Shown: piece by piece, positions 46,025 through 59,480 of the stretch
Position numbering within the stretch: position 1 is the first letter of the stretch
How the letters are laid out: every line of letters begins with the position of its first letter
NCBI RefSeq assembly: GCF_001659605.2
Contig: NC_035175.2
Coordinates: 28,553,705 to 28,617,704 of the forward strand
Reading direction: 5' to 3'
DNA length: 64,000 nucleotides
Origin: Manihot esculenta
Lineage: Eukaryota > Streptophyta > Magnoliopsida > Malpighiales > Euphorbiaceae
Notes under the pieces: generated by a model
What the model was told of the DNA's origin: nothing
The model's input: the letters and a program-made list of their open reading frames with translations, nothing else
The model's database searches: none
Position numbers and translations under genes: made by a program

Positions 46025-47305
46025 ATGGACATCCAACAGATTTGTGTCCCACACTCTAAGAAGATCAACAACATGTTAATGCCATAGGAAGCTTTGAGGG
46101 GCATCAACAATAAACAAAGTATGACCCTTATTCTAACACATACAATCCAGGATAGAGGGATCACCCTAACTTTAGCTATATAAAGTCTAACAATTTTCAG
46201 AATTTTTAGCACCATTACCCTCAATAAGCACCTCCTCAAAAGTAAGGTATCCCTTTTGAAGATATTATTAATTCTCTTTCTAATTATGTGCAAAGTTTGA
46301 AAAATCAAATGAGCTAAATGGGTACATCCATAAGTATATTAGAGTCACAAGGAAAACTACCATATCAAATGGTAGTCAATCCAAAGCAAAGTGTAAGTGC
46401 AATAACTCTGAGTGGAAAAGAGTTGCAGGAAGTTCCACAAGGGCAAAGATTTAAGCAAAGATCAGTGACAAATTTGCATAATGCACTTGCAGAATTTTAG
46501 CACCCGAAGGAGACAGTTCCACGAGGATAGGGACTTGGGCAAAGCTTAGTGACAGAACTACAGAATACGTTTACAGAAATTCAGCAGAAAACAGAAAGAA
46601 GAAAAACTATTGCAAAATAGACCAGCAAAAGAAATTTGTCATTCCACCACCCTTCCCCAAGAGGTTTGCTAAATCTTAGAAAGAAAAAGAGGAAAAAAAA
46701 ATTCTAGAGACTTTTTGCAATGTTGAGGTAAACATTCATTTACTTGATATTATTAAGCAAGTGCCTAAATTTGCAAAAATTTTTAAAGAATTCTGTACCA
46801 AAAAGAAAAAGCTATCCGAGAATGAAAAGGTAAGTGTGGGAGAAAACATTTCTGTAGTTAGTCAAAGCAAATTACCTCCTAAATGTAATGATAAAGGTAT
46901 GTTTATTATTTCTTGCACCATTGGTAATGTTGGATTTAAAAAGGTTATGTGTGATCTTGGAGTCTTAATTAATGTCATGTCTTTATCCATTTATAATTCA
47001 TTGAATGCTGGACTCTTAAAAAAACAAAGAAATAGCTTATTCTTTAAGTTCTGCATAGCCTCTAGACCAGACAGTCTTGCTCGAAGATTTGTCCGGATTT
47101 AACTCACAGCTACAACCATTTGTTATGAAGGCACTTAAATTAGAGTTAAAGTTGTTGCCCAATCACCTCAAAAATTTATACCTAGGAGCTGGAGACTCAC
47201 TTCACTTAAAAGAGGATAAACTAATCATGTCACTTCATGAGTATAAGACAACAATAGAATGGGTTATAACCAATACAAATGGTATGCTACACTTTTTGCT
47301 TGATA
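46025..47305 (+). pseudogene. Athila-like Ty3/gypsy gag and protease remnant
   Basis: Plus-strand reading in broken frames gives a gag C-terminal Y-S-N-T-Y-N-P-G motif near 46120-46150, A-I-T-L-S-G-K-E-L near 46400, and a retroviral-type protease region (open stretch 46761-47102) with C-T-I-G-N-V-G-F and C-D-L-G-V, where the usual D-L-G-A has Ala changed to Val. 47077-47305 continues toward the RT N-terminal linker (L-K-L-L-P-N-H-L-K). No primer site is visible after the LTR, so the gag N-terminus is deleted. The frame ends at the CACTA insertion. Confidence 0.75.
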
Positions 47306-47324
47306 CACTACAAGATAAAAGCGG

Positions 47325-47620
47325 ATCAGTAACGGAAATTAGTAACGGATAATATCGGTTTCTAAATAATAACGGATTAGTAACGGATATTAGTGTAGGA
47401 AACAAATTAGTAACGGATTACCAAATCCGTTACTAATTTGTTACTTATTTTTATAACGGATACTTATCCGTTACTAAATGGTTTTAATTTTCATTGTTTA
47501 GTAACGGATATCCAAATCCGTTACTGAAATGCAATTTGTTTACGTATTTTAGTAACGGATTTTAATATCCGTTACTAAATGATCAGTTAGTCACGGATTA
47601 GATCCGTTACTAAAGTAAAA
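47325..47620 (+). repeat. CACTA left subterminal repeats
   Basis: About ten AGTAACGGAT-type motifs in both orientations. In En/Spm such arrays bind the element's TNPA protein and are needed for transposition; equivalence here is inferred. Confidence 0.8.
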
Positions 47621-47637
47621 TTATGAATTTGACGATT

Positions 47638-47866
47638 TCCCTCTTTCTCCCTCCCGTTATTCACAAACGAGCTTTCATTAACAAAATCCCTAATTCCCTC
47701 TTTCTCCCTCCCGTTATTCACCTGAGCTTTCACTCCCCAAAATCCCTAATTCCCTCTTTCTTCCTCCCGTTATTCACCTGAGCTTTCACTCCCCAAAATC
47801 CCTAATTCCCTCTTTCTTCCTCCCGTTATTCACATTAGCTTTCTCTCCCCAAAATCCCTAATTCTC
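47638..47866 (+). repeat. About 56-bp tandem repeat, four copies, in the CACTA leader
   Basis: Unit contains CCCTAATTCCCTCTTTC followed by CTCCCGTTATTCAC and GAGCTTTCACTCCCC. Copies are nearly identical; the first has a small insertion. It lies just inside the subterminal repeats, where the promoter and 5' leader should be. Confidence 0.8.
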
Positions 47867-48225
47867 TCCCCATCAATCTCAGCTTCCCTCTTGGACTCAT
47901 TGACATCGTTGCCCAAATTGATCGTCGTCGGTACATCGCCCAAATTTATCGTCGTCATCGGTACATCACAGCTTCTCCATCATCGTCGATACATCCCAGC
48001 TTCCCTCCTGAAGGCACTATTGTCGTCCCTCCCCTCCCGTCGATACATCGCATCTACTGCTCCTTTATTCTTGCTCTTCTTCAAGATCTGCATTTTCCAT
48101 TCTCCAGGTACTCTATTTTCATTCTTTAAGATTTACTTTTGTTATTTTAGATTTGTTATTTACTTTTGTTATTTTAGATTTGTTATTCTGCTCGTGTTTT
48201 ATTTTTGTTATTCTACTTTGTTTTG
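47867..48225 (+). other. Probable CACTA promoter/5' leader exon
   Basis: CT-rich sequence with repeated CGTCGxTACATC segments, ending in a possible donor CCAG|GTACTC near 48110. No conserved protein; the open frame 47891-48232 is likely chance. It probably belongs to a non-coding first exon spliced to the transposase around 51.1 kb (possible acceptor TTTTTTTTAG near 51095-51103). Confidence 0.4.
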
Positions 48226-48365
48226 GATTTGAGTGTAGTTGCTGTGCATTTGAGTGTAGTTGCTGTGCATTTGAGTGTAGTTGCTGTGCATTTGAGTGTG
48301 GGCCTTTAAGATTTAGATCTGCTGTGCAATTGAGTGTAGTTGCTGTGCATTTGAGTGTGGTCCTG
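48226..48365 (+). repeat. 21-bp tandem repeat
   Basis: TTTGAGTGTAGTTGCTGTGCA repeated about four times (48230-48298), with two more partial copies at about 48325-48362 after a short spacer. Confidence 0.8.
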
Positions 48366-48483
48366 TGCCTTCATTATTTCCCAGTGTTCATAAGCAGCTT
48401 TTGTATATAATACACGTAGGAAAACTCAAGGAGGAAATAAGGAAAACTATTAATATTTTCTAAACAACAAATCAGTGACTCAC

Positions 48484-49861
<1,378 letters not shown>

Positions 49862-50329
49862 CTGCAGTAAAGAACAAAGTAGTATTTTAAGTTATAAAGG
49901 TAAAAGTTTAGGAATTAATAGATAATGTCTTAATAAATCAAAATTAAGTTTGAAAATAGACTGTATATCTTTTATGCTGACTAGTTTTTCCTTTTTAGAT
50001 ATAAGCATTATTGTGGTATTATTCAGCAGATTTAGGTGAGTCTCATCCCTTAACCACCCTTGACAACTTTTAATAATAGTATCACTCATAATATGCCAAA
50101 CTTTTTTAGTAAAAAGTTGGATTCATCTTATCTGGTCCAATTGATTTATCTGGATGCATCAAAATTTACACAATCACCACTTGACTCATCAAATAACTCC
50201 TTTGAAATATTGAATCACAAGCTCTCTTATACCTTCCCTATTAGAAATTCAACTACCATTATTATCCTACAAAGCAACTTAGAGAATAAAATTATGAGTC
50301 ATAAAATAACTGTGGCTTATAGTCTGTGG
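49862..50329. other. CACTA internal spacer, possible LINE remnant
   Basis: The minus-strand open stretch 50089-49892 contains a phrase resembling the start of an L1-type LINE RT (N-N-T-T-I-M-L-I-S-K-K then V-S-I-K-D-I), but it is only about 60 residues and degraded. No NEK exon was found here. Confidence 0.35.
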
Positions 50330-50825
50330 CTTAAATTAATACTTAAAATTAATACTTAAAATTAATTAAATTGAAATTAAATTAAATTAATTAATTTTAA
50401 TACTTAAAATTAAATGAAATTAATTAATTTTAAAATTAAATTAATTAAAATTAAATTAAATTAATTAATTGTAATACTTAAAATTAAATTAAATTAAAAT
50501 TAAATTAAAATTAAATTAAATTAATTAATTTTAAAATTAAATAAAAATTAAATTAATTAATTTTAAAATTAAATTAAAATTAAATTAATTAATTTTAATA
50601 CTTAAAATTGATTAAATTAAAATTAAATTAATACTTAAAATTTATACTTAAAATTAATTAAATTAATTAAATTAATACTTAAAATTAATACTTAAAATTA
50701 AATTAATACTTAAAATTAATACTTAAAATTTATACTTAAAATTAATACTTCAAATTAAATTAAAATTAATTAAATTAAAATTAAATTAATACTTAAAATT
50801 AATTAAATTAAATTAATACTACTTT
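50330..50825. repeat. AT-only low-complexity array
   Basis: About 490 bp almost entirely of AATTAAATTAA and AATACTTAAAATT units. It separates the captured segment from the transposase gene. Confidence 0.85.
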
Positions 50826-51168
50826 TGGAGATTAGATTGGAGATTATTTTTAGTATCATGCATGGTAGTCTGTGGCTTATTTTGATTTCTTTTCTCTCCT
50901 TATGATTCCTGTGGACTTTCCTTTGACTTGGGGCTTAGTTGCTTTATTTACATAACCATTACTTTATTTATTAATATTTTTTTGTTGGAAGTGTTTTATT
51001 ATTTATTGCTTTAGGAGTTAATCATACCTTGGGGCTTAGTTGCTCATAATAACCATATTACTCTTATTTAAACACAACTACATATCAATTTATTTTTTTT
51101 TAGATGAGGACATCCTTCTGACCAACTCTTCATTTATTGTTATACATTCTAGGTATAATAGGTACAAT
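50826..51168 (+). other. Transposase 5' region
   Basis: Non-coding. TTGGGGCTTAGTTGCT occurs twice (about 50928 and 51031). A pyrimidine tract and AG near 51090-51103 could be the acceptor of a leader intron. Confidence 0.4.
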
Positions 51169-54100
51169 ATGCATTCTGATAGAGGTTGGATGTATGCAAG
51201 ACTAAAAGATGGTCTACTAAATCCTTTATTCCTTGAAGGATTAAATGAATTCATATCAGCTGCCAAACAGTTTCCAGACTGTTTGAATGGAGAACTTATT
51301 AGGTGTCCATGTAATCAATTTAAGTGCCAAAATCGCAGTTTTGAAGATGAGAGTACAGTTAGGTTTCATATGATGAAATATGGGTTTGTTAGGGACTATT
51401 ATGTATGGTATTTGCATGGAGAAATGCAAACCTACAATGAGGTCCACGGGAGAAGTAATGATTCAACTTACAACACTTGCAATGTGGAATATCAACATAC
51501 TGAGTTCTCTAATGCTTATGAACAACTAGTTGTAGATGCAGCAGGACCGAGTTTCTCCCCATCAATTAGTAATGAGCCTCCAAATCAATCTACTCAGAGA
51601 TTGTATGACATGTTGGCCGCTGTTAATCAGGAATTGTGGCCAGGTTGTGAAAATCATTCACAACTGTCAGCTGTGGCAAGGATATTGAATATCAAATCTG
51701 AACATCATTTGTCCGAACGTTGTTTTGACAATATTTGCCAATTCATCAAAGAAATTTTACCTACTGATAATTTGTTTACTGATAATTTCTACTCTACAAA
51801 GAAATTGCTTGAAGGCTTGGGATTACCAATTCAGAAGATTCATACTTGCTTAAATGGTTGTATGATTTATTGGGGTGAGGATAATGAATTGCTCAGGTGC
51901 AAGGTGTGTGATCATCCGAGGTACAAACGATTGCAAGTTAGCCAGAGCTCTAGTAAAACCCAAGTTGCTTATAGTAAAATGTATTACATGCCAATCACAC
52001 CTAGACTACAAAGGTTGTACGCATCTAATGCTACAGCTAAGGATATGACTTGGCATGCCAATCATGGGACTAATGATGATTTAATGCATCATCCAGCTGA
52101 TTCGCATGCATGGAAAGCTTTTGATAATAATTGGCCTCATTTCAGTGCTGAGAAACGTAATGTCCGTCTTGGACTGTGTACCGATGGTTTTCAACCCTTT
52201 GGACAATCTGGTCAGCAATATTCATCATGGCCTGTCATATTGACACCTTACAATTTACCCCCATGGTTATGCATGAAAGGTGAGTATATGTTTCTCACTA
52301 TACTTGTCCCAGGGCCTAGAAATCCAAAAGATAAGTTGGATGTGTATTTGCAACCCCTAGTAACTGAGTTGAAAGATTTATGGGAGAATGGAGTTGAAAC
52401 ATATGATGCATTCAATAAAGAAAATTTCAACTTGCGAGCTGCTTTAATGTGGACTATAAGTGATTTTCCTGCTTATGCAATGTTATCTGGATGGAGCACT
52501 GCAGGACGGACTGCTTGTCCTTATTGCATGGAAGATAGTGATGCATTCACATTGACAAGAGGAGGTAAGCAATCATGGTTTGATAATCATCGCAAATTTT
52601 TACCTCCTAGCCATTCTTTTAGAAGAAACAAAACAGCTTTTAGGAAGAATGTATCTGTTACTAAGAAAGCTAAACCACCTATTTCCGGTGAAGAAATACT
52701 GAAACAGATTGATGAATTGGGGTTTAAGAGGGTTATAGATGAGGATGCATTTGAAATAAATTCCCGTCTATCAAAGCAATGCGGTTGGCGAAAAAGAAGC
52801 ATCTTGTGGGATTTACCGTATTGGAAAACAAATTTGATTCGACACAATCTTGATGTAATGCACATTGAGAAAAAATTTTTTGAAAATATAATAAACACTG
52901 TAATGAGTGTTGAGGGAAAGACAAAGGATAATGCCAAGTCAAGGGCAGACCTAAATGTGATCTGTGATCGGCCAGAGTTGGAAATGGATCAAGTCACTGG
53001 GAGATATCCCAAAGCTTGTTATACTCTAGATAAGCAAAGTAAGCAAGTATTATGTGATTGGTTGAAAAATCTCAAGTTTCCCGATGGATATGTTTCCAAT
53101 ATGGGGCGATGTATTGATATGAAGAAGCTGAAGATGTTTGGTATGAAGAGTCATGATTGTCATGTCTTCATGCAGCGGATTATGCCAATTGCATTTCGTG
53201 AGTTGCTTCCGTCAAATGTGTGGCAACCCTTAACAGAGTTGAGTAATTTTTTTAAGGAGTTAACATCTACCACTATAAGTGAGAGTGATATGTTGCGGTT
53301 GCATGGTGAAATTCCTTTAATCATATGCAAGCTTGAGCGTGTTTTCCCTCCAAGCTTCTTTGATTGTATGGAACACCTCCCTGTCCATCTAGCATATGAA
53401 GCATGGCTAGCAGGTCCAGTGCAATATCGATGGATGTATCCTTTTGAACGGTAAGTTCTTTTAACTTCACTTTAATTAAGTTATTTAATAATGTTTACTA
53501 ATGTTGGTCATATATTTTATAGATATCTGCGACGGCTTAAGAATAATGTCAGAAATAAAGCTAGAGTCGAGGGATCAATATGTAATGCGTACCTAGTAGA
53601 AGAAGCAACTTCATTTTGTGCACATTACTTTGAATCGTATGTCCAAACTAGACATCGAAAAGTGCCAAGGAATGTTGATATTTCAGAAAGTACTGAAAAT
53701 TATGAAGGCAATCTATCAATCTTCATGCAGTCCGGTCGACCAATAGGAAAAGGGACAACCAGATATCTTATGGAGGATGAGTATAAAGCAGCACAAGTGT
53801 ACATATTATTAAATTGTCCAGAAGTGAAACCCTATATTGAGTAAGTTATCGTAAATAAGTAATTTATATATTATGTTCTTAAATTACTTTTTCTAATGGA
53901 GTTGAGGTTTTTCCAGCATTTACATTGATCAATTGCGCTCAAATGATCCGTTGGTCAATGATTCTCAGATTGACATCAAATTGGAGAGTGAATTCTCTAT
54001 ATGGTTCAACAATTTTGCTCATGATTCGTGCAATAACATATCCAATAAGTTTATCATATCGCTTGTAATGGGTCCATTACGAAGTGTGACATCATACAAT

Positions 54101-54733
54101 GGATATATGGTGAATGGATATAAGTTTCAATCGAAGTCATACTGTGCAAGTAGAGCAACAATGAACAGTGGGGTGTGTATTAAGGGGTCAAATTACAGCA
54201 GCGAAGAAAGCGATTACTATGGACAATTGCTTGAAGTTATACGTTTGGAGTATCCAGGTCTTCCAATCAAGCGAGTTGTACTTTTCAAATGCAATTGGTT
54301 TGACCCCACTCCAAATGTAGGCACAAAGATCCATAGTAAATATAAACTTGTCGATGTGAATCATAAACGATCTTTTAATAGATATGAGCCTTTTGTGCTG
54401 GGAGTACAAGCAATGCAAGTGATATATACTCCGTATCCTAGCCTAAAGCGAGATAAAATTGACTGGTGGGCTGCTATAAAAGTCAAAGCACGTTCTGTAA
54501 TTCAACTTCCAACACAAGAAAATACACAACCTGCTGATGAACCATTTCAACAAGAGGAAATGGAACACACTGCCATAATTAGAGAAATTGATGATTCAAC
54601 ACAACAATTAAATGATCCAACTGGGGATGTTATTGAAATTGATGATGGTGAAGAAAATGATGAAGATGAAACTATAATAGCAACAGAAACAGATGATGAT
54701 GATGATGATGACTTAGATGTAGATAGTGAATAG
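51169..54733 (+). CDS. CACTA transposase, TNP2 type, three exons, 1138 residues
   Basis: Catalyses excision and integration of the CACTA element. Exons 51169-53450, 53523-53840 and 53917-54733 (3417 nt, all GT/AG, frame kept). The start is the Met of M-H-S-D-R-G-W-M, which begins the transposase-associated domain (PF13963-like, residues 1-85, with C-P-C-x-x-C); the upstream open stretch is AT-rich leader. The transposase domain (PF02992-like) spans roughly residues 240-600, with G-L-C-T-D-G-F (Asp about 339) and N-L-D-V-M-H-I-E-K (Asp about 562). The DUF4218-like part (P-I-A-F-R-E-L-L, L-P-V-H-L-A-Y-E) spans about 660-770. The third exon has the DUF4216-like part (V-V-L-F-K-C-N-W-F) and an acidic Asp/Glu tail. 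No stops or frameshifts. Just after the stop, AAG|GTATAAC could be a donor into the next gene. Confidence 0.93.
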
Positions 54734-54822
54734 AAGGTATAACATAATTGATATCTATTTTTACTTTTAGTTATTAAATATGTTAACTACATCTTGATTT
54801 TTATAATGTAAATTTGTACAGG

Positions 54823-56485
54823 ATGAGAGGACGAGGACGCGGATCTTCATCACGGGGTCGAGGAGACCATGGCAGGGGTAGTGTCCACACAACTGAATCA
54901 GAAAATGTCAATCAAGATTTGGTACAACACACTGCTTTGATTCCTAGACCAGACCAGGGTGAGAGATCCACACCGGGTGCTGCATCATCCACTCCTGCTT
55001 CAGTGCACACATCTGCTACTGCCTCAGCACCCATAGGTTTGCCACCTATTGCATCTACGGCTACATCTGCATCTGCTTCTGGTAGTTGTGCACCTACAGG
55101 GCTCAGACCACATATTCACTTAGTAAATTCAGTGTGAGTAAAATTTATAAGTATTTTTAACTATGCATTTAATTTTTTTGCTTATTTCAAAATTATTTTG
55201 TTTGTCAATTATTCTTTTACAGCATGCAGCCTTTTGATCCGATTGCTAGGCGGATTACCTTGATCTTCAAGGAAAAGTTAGTAGCAGATGACTTTTGTTG
55301 GAAGAATGTACCAGAAGAGGTTAAAGAATTCTATTGGCAAGAATTTAAGGTAATACAAATTATATTGTACATGTGATTATTTTTACTGTGCATTATTTGT
55401 AGCTAAATGTGAGTAATTACAGAAACACTTCTTATGGGAGGAGGCAATAGAACAACTGATGAAGATAGCTTGGAGGAAGAAAGCTGCCAAGCGATATCGT
55501 AGCCTTATGTGTAGCGTAAGGAATGGGAAGGAGAAGAGACTATCACTGACAGAAGGAGTAATGGATGCATGGCAATCCGCTTGGGGAGCAACTGAGTATA
55601 AAGAGAAATGCAAAAAATTCTCAAATAACAGAAAGAGTGAAACAGGTGGGCAAGGCGCTGGCCCATCAAGACATTGTGGAGGATCCATATCTCAGTATAG
55701 GCATCAACAACAGATGGTACGTAATATTCATTCTCACTTAAATTTTTTCAAATACTTTAAATTTATCCAATTTATTGTGAATTTATATTGAAGCATGTTA
55801 TTACTATTTATATTTTACTTGCAGCGCGAAAGACTAGGCAGAGATCCTCTACCTCATGAGTTATTTGAGGCTACGCATAAGAAGAAGGGTTCCTCAGAGT
55901 TTGTTGATGCATGCTCAAAGTCCATTCATGTGAGAAATTAAATAAATTTATAGTAAATTATTTGATTTGTAGTTTATACTGTTATATCACATAGTATTTT
56001 TTTTGAAGGATCGCTTTCTGACTTTGAAAGAGCAAGCATCACAGACAGATAATGACAGTAGTCAGGCATCCCGCGTTGATGAGGCTCAGTTATACTTTGA
56101 GGCAGTAGGTGGAGAGAAAAAAAGAAGGGTGTACGGTCTTGGATCACAGGCTTCAGTTTTCTTCCCAAACAAGACTTCTGCTAATACATCCTTCACATCA
56201 GCTCAGCAAAATCAGGATCTTCAAGATGAAATGGCTGATCTCAGACGCAAGCTACAGGAGCGTGAGGATAATGAACAAGCATTGATTGAGCAAAATGTGC
56301 GGATTACCTCTGAGCTCTCACAGGTGAAGGATTTACTTATGCAGCTTGTGAGTGAAAGACAAGGCAACCAGCCTTCAGCTCCCGGTGAGGGAACTTCTGC
56401 ACAGCCTGCACAGCCTGCACAGCCTCCTGATCAAGCAGATGAAACAAATGATGAGGACGAGGACGAGAACACTACACATTTATAG
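54823..56485 (+). CDS. CACTA second gene, Transposase_24 (TNPA-like), five exons, 437 residues
   Basis: Exons 54823-55133, 55223-55349, 55423-55716, 55825-55929 and 56009-56485 (1314 nt), all with GT/AG and matching phases. The N-terminus is Arg/Gly-rich (R-G-R-G-R-G) followed by a Ser/Thr/Ala/Pro-rich linker. The centre matches the plant Ptta/En/Spm family (PF03004): F-Y-W-Q-E-F-K, W-R-K-K-A-A-K-R-Y-R, and a later H-E-L-F-E-A-T-H-K-K motif. The last exon has a coiled coil (about 50 residues after D-L-Q-D-E-M) and a Q-P-A-Q-P-A-Q-P repeat. The likely role is binding the subterminal repeats. The ATG is two bases after a good acceptor (TTTGTACAG), so a shared transcript with the transposase gene, spliced alternatively as in En/Spm, is likely. 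Confidence 0.88.
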
Positions 56486-56764
56486 TTTCTTTTTTCATTA
56501 CACATATGTACTAGGATAATAAAGAATTTGTTAATTTTTTTAGTTTAAAATTGAACAGCTGGATGTTTGGATATATGTTTGATTTGATTTACATAATATA
56601 TGATATTGGATTTGAGTTCATTCATGACATTTGGTTTTTACATGTTGTTATTGAGATGAGTTGTAATATGTGAGTGTATTTACAGGTTAGTTGTAATATG
56701 TGAGTGTATTTACAGGTTTGTCTGATTAGATTATATAATTTATAATATTTTATTATAATTTTAT
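56486..56764. other. 3' flank of the CACTA second gene
   Basis: AT-rich; likely holds the polyadenylation region (AATAAAGAATTT near 56517). A GTTGTAATATGTGAGTGTATTTACAG segment is repeated twice (about 56658-56716). Confidence 0.5.
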
Positions 56765-57180
56765 AAATAGTAACGGATTAGTAACGGATTAAGTTGTTAC
56801 TGATCCGTTAAAAATAGTAACGGATTAGCAACGGAAAAATCCGTTACTAAAATCAACAAAACGGAAACTAAATTTAGTAACGGATTTTTCCGTTACTAAT
56901 CCGTTACTAAATTAGTAACGGATTTGTAACGGAAAAATCCGTTACTAAAAAAATCTGTTACTAAAATCAACTAAACGGAAACTAAATTTAGTAACGGAAT
57001 TTCCGTTACAAATCCGTTACAAATTTAGTAACGGACTAGAAAATCCGTTACTAATGCATTAGCAACGAGGTTCACTGTAACGGAAAATTTCCGTTACAAA
57101 TCCGTTACAAAATAGTTTTAGTAACGGATTTTTAATAATTAGTAACGGAAATTTCCGTTACTAATCCGATAAATTTTTGT
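56765..57180 (+). repeat. CACTA right subterminal repeats
   Basis: About twenty AGTAACGGA/TCCGTTACT motifs, denser than on the left side, often in inverted pairs that could fold back. Confidence 0.85.
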
Positions 57181-57184
57181 AGTG

Positions 57185-58202
57185 ATAATGTTGGGATCCC
57201 TTTCTTTCCACCAGTTACTTGAGCCTTGTCTTATACCTTGCCCACGTCAACTTAACCAGGGGAGTATTATTCTAACTTTCTTTGTATAACTTTTTATTTT
57301 TTAACACATTGAGAGCAATGTTTTGGAGTGGGGCTATATATGCTGCATTTTCTTATTTTAATCTGTAATTTTCTTTTCATTTCATGCATTTCCTTTTAAT
57401 TTTTTAATGTATTTTGGTAGAAATTTTGGTTAAGTATGGCAATTTGATTATTCCACTCTTGAATTCTTGGAAATTTGGATTGAATCATAAATAATATGTT
57501 AGTATTTATGTGGGTGATTGTCTCGGTTTTCACTTTGCTTGCAATAGTTTTTGATAATTGTCTTGAAGTATAAATAGTTGAGTTTGAATAAGATGTGTGT
57601 GCTTGCATGATTAAGGTACTAATGGAGTATAAAAAATATAAATTTTTAATTTTTTTAGAACATTTATCAAAGAAATAAGGTGTTTAAGGTCAAAAAAAAA
57701 AAAAAGATAGCACAAAATAAATCTACTCCACTGGTTAAGTGACCATGAGTAGTGCTAATAGCCATTTGAAACTGTGACCAATTGAGTAACCAGAGATGGG
57801 TATCACAAATATGTACATTTGCATCAAAAGAGTTTGTGACATTCCAAGCAAGAAATGAAAAAGTCCTTATAAATAATAATTAAAAAAAAAATCTTGTATA
57901 CTTTGTTTTTAGACTTAGGAACCAGCTTTAAATGATAATGGAATTGGCTAAGATAAGGTCTAGTGACTACTTCATGAATTCTATTTGACTATTTGTGTGA
58001 TTGAGTGTGAATAGCTTGAGCTCTTCTATTTATGTCAAAGATTTTGTTAGGATTATTATTTGTAATACGACTCATTGTTAGTTATATGCATACTGGTATA
58101 CTATTGTACTTCAATTCAAAAGTCTAGGTGAAAGAGTGGAGTTAATAATCTAAATTGCTTGAATGCTTGAGGGCAAACATGGTTCAAGTATGCGAAATTT
58201 GA
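57185..58202 (+). other. Athila-like 3' internal spacer
   Basis: Continues the interrupted element. A short purine-flanked AGCAATGTTTTGGAGTGGGG segment near 57314-57333 resembles the post-pol spacer of Athila-type elements. The rest is AT-rich with no ORF. RT, RNase H and integrase of that element are absent. Confidence 0.5.
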
Positions 58203-59480
58203 TGATACATATATTCAACACATATTTTAATTAAATATTTGATTAAATAAGATATGAATGCTATTTATTTTGGTAATTTTATAGATTTTATATAGAAATG
58301 TAAAGGATAGCAAAGATGAGCAAAAATCAAAGAGAAAAGAAGTTGATTATGTGTAGTGGCTGAACAGACTGGACCGAAGAGTTGCCCAAGTCTCCAAGCA
58401 AACTTCCAAACAGCAGCAGAAAATATTTGACGTGGAAAATTCATGATTCTTCCATTTAAACCATTTAAAGCAGTCCAGATTTCACGGGATTGTTCTCCAA
58501 AAGATTAGAAAATCTCTACCCTCTCTAAGAAACAAATCAAAAGAGTCATTTTACTAAAAATATTCAAATCAAGCTCTTTTAGGAAGAAAGTTCAATAGGA
58601 GTTCTTTAGGGTTTTGTTATTTATACACATTTTTTTATAGCAGTAGCCAACATCCTCTCTTCTGTCGAATTACTTTCTTTCTTTTTATGCTTTCTTTCAT
58701 CCATGTATGGCTAATTTCTTTAATTTTAATTGATGATAGGTTGAAATTTCAGTTTTTTTCATCGATCGTGAGATCTAAATATTATTATTCGTCTTTATTC
58801 TTTTAGTATTTATACAATTTCAATTCTTCTTATTTTTATTGCTTTATTAATTGATCAAAAGGACCCGGTTCATATTTTTAAGATAATATATTGTTAGTTT
58901 GGATGTTTGAAATCCGTAATTGTTTGAGTTATTCAATAATAAGTAACGATTAGTATAATCCACTAAGAAATTGCATGATCTGCCTTAAGCTCACTAAGCG
59001 GTTTGGTTTGTTGGTTGGAATTAGGTCTCTTTAATTCTTAAGACAATTGATAAATTAAATCTACTATACATTTTTTGGGTTGTTTATTAACTAGGGTTAA
59101 TTAGCGAGTATTTTCTAATTAATTTACACTTAAAGAGAAATTGATTACAAATAGCGTCTTCCATAACTAAAACTAATTTATTTAAATGAATAAAGGTATT
59201 TTGCTTCAATAATCGGTTCTCATAACTGAAATTGATTCTATTCTTCAACTTCAATTTATTTGTATTAATTTTCTCTTAACTCTTTTATTGCTGTCTTTAA
59301 TTGTCTTATTTTTTATTTTAATTGAATCTTGATCAAAACCCCATTTATACTTTTTTGTTTATTTTTATTGATTGGAGATTTTTAATGTTAATTCCTGTGT
59401 GGATCCTATTCACCCTATACACAATTTATATTTATTGTATTTGGATAAATTATTTTTTTTATTTCGATGTCTATTAAATA
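58203..59480 (+). repeat. Diverged Athila-like LTR
   Basis: Starts TGATACATAT and is collinear, at low identity, with the solo LTR at 25942-27496 (a CATCGATCGTGAGATCT segment, AATCCGTAATTG, GAAATTGCATGATCTGC, CCTGTGTGGATCCTATTC). The right end is uncertain, near 59480. Much older than the other LTRs. Whether it pairs with 45364-46024 is unclear. Confidence 0.6.

Noticed and set aside
47891..48410. Possible small protein genes with Cys-rich repeats
   Set aside because: They translate CT-rich leader DNA and a 21-bp tandem repeat; no family and no splice support.
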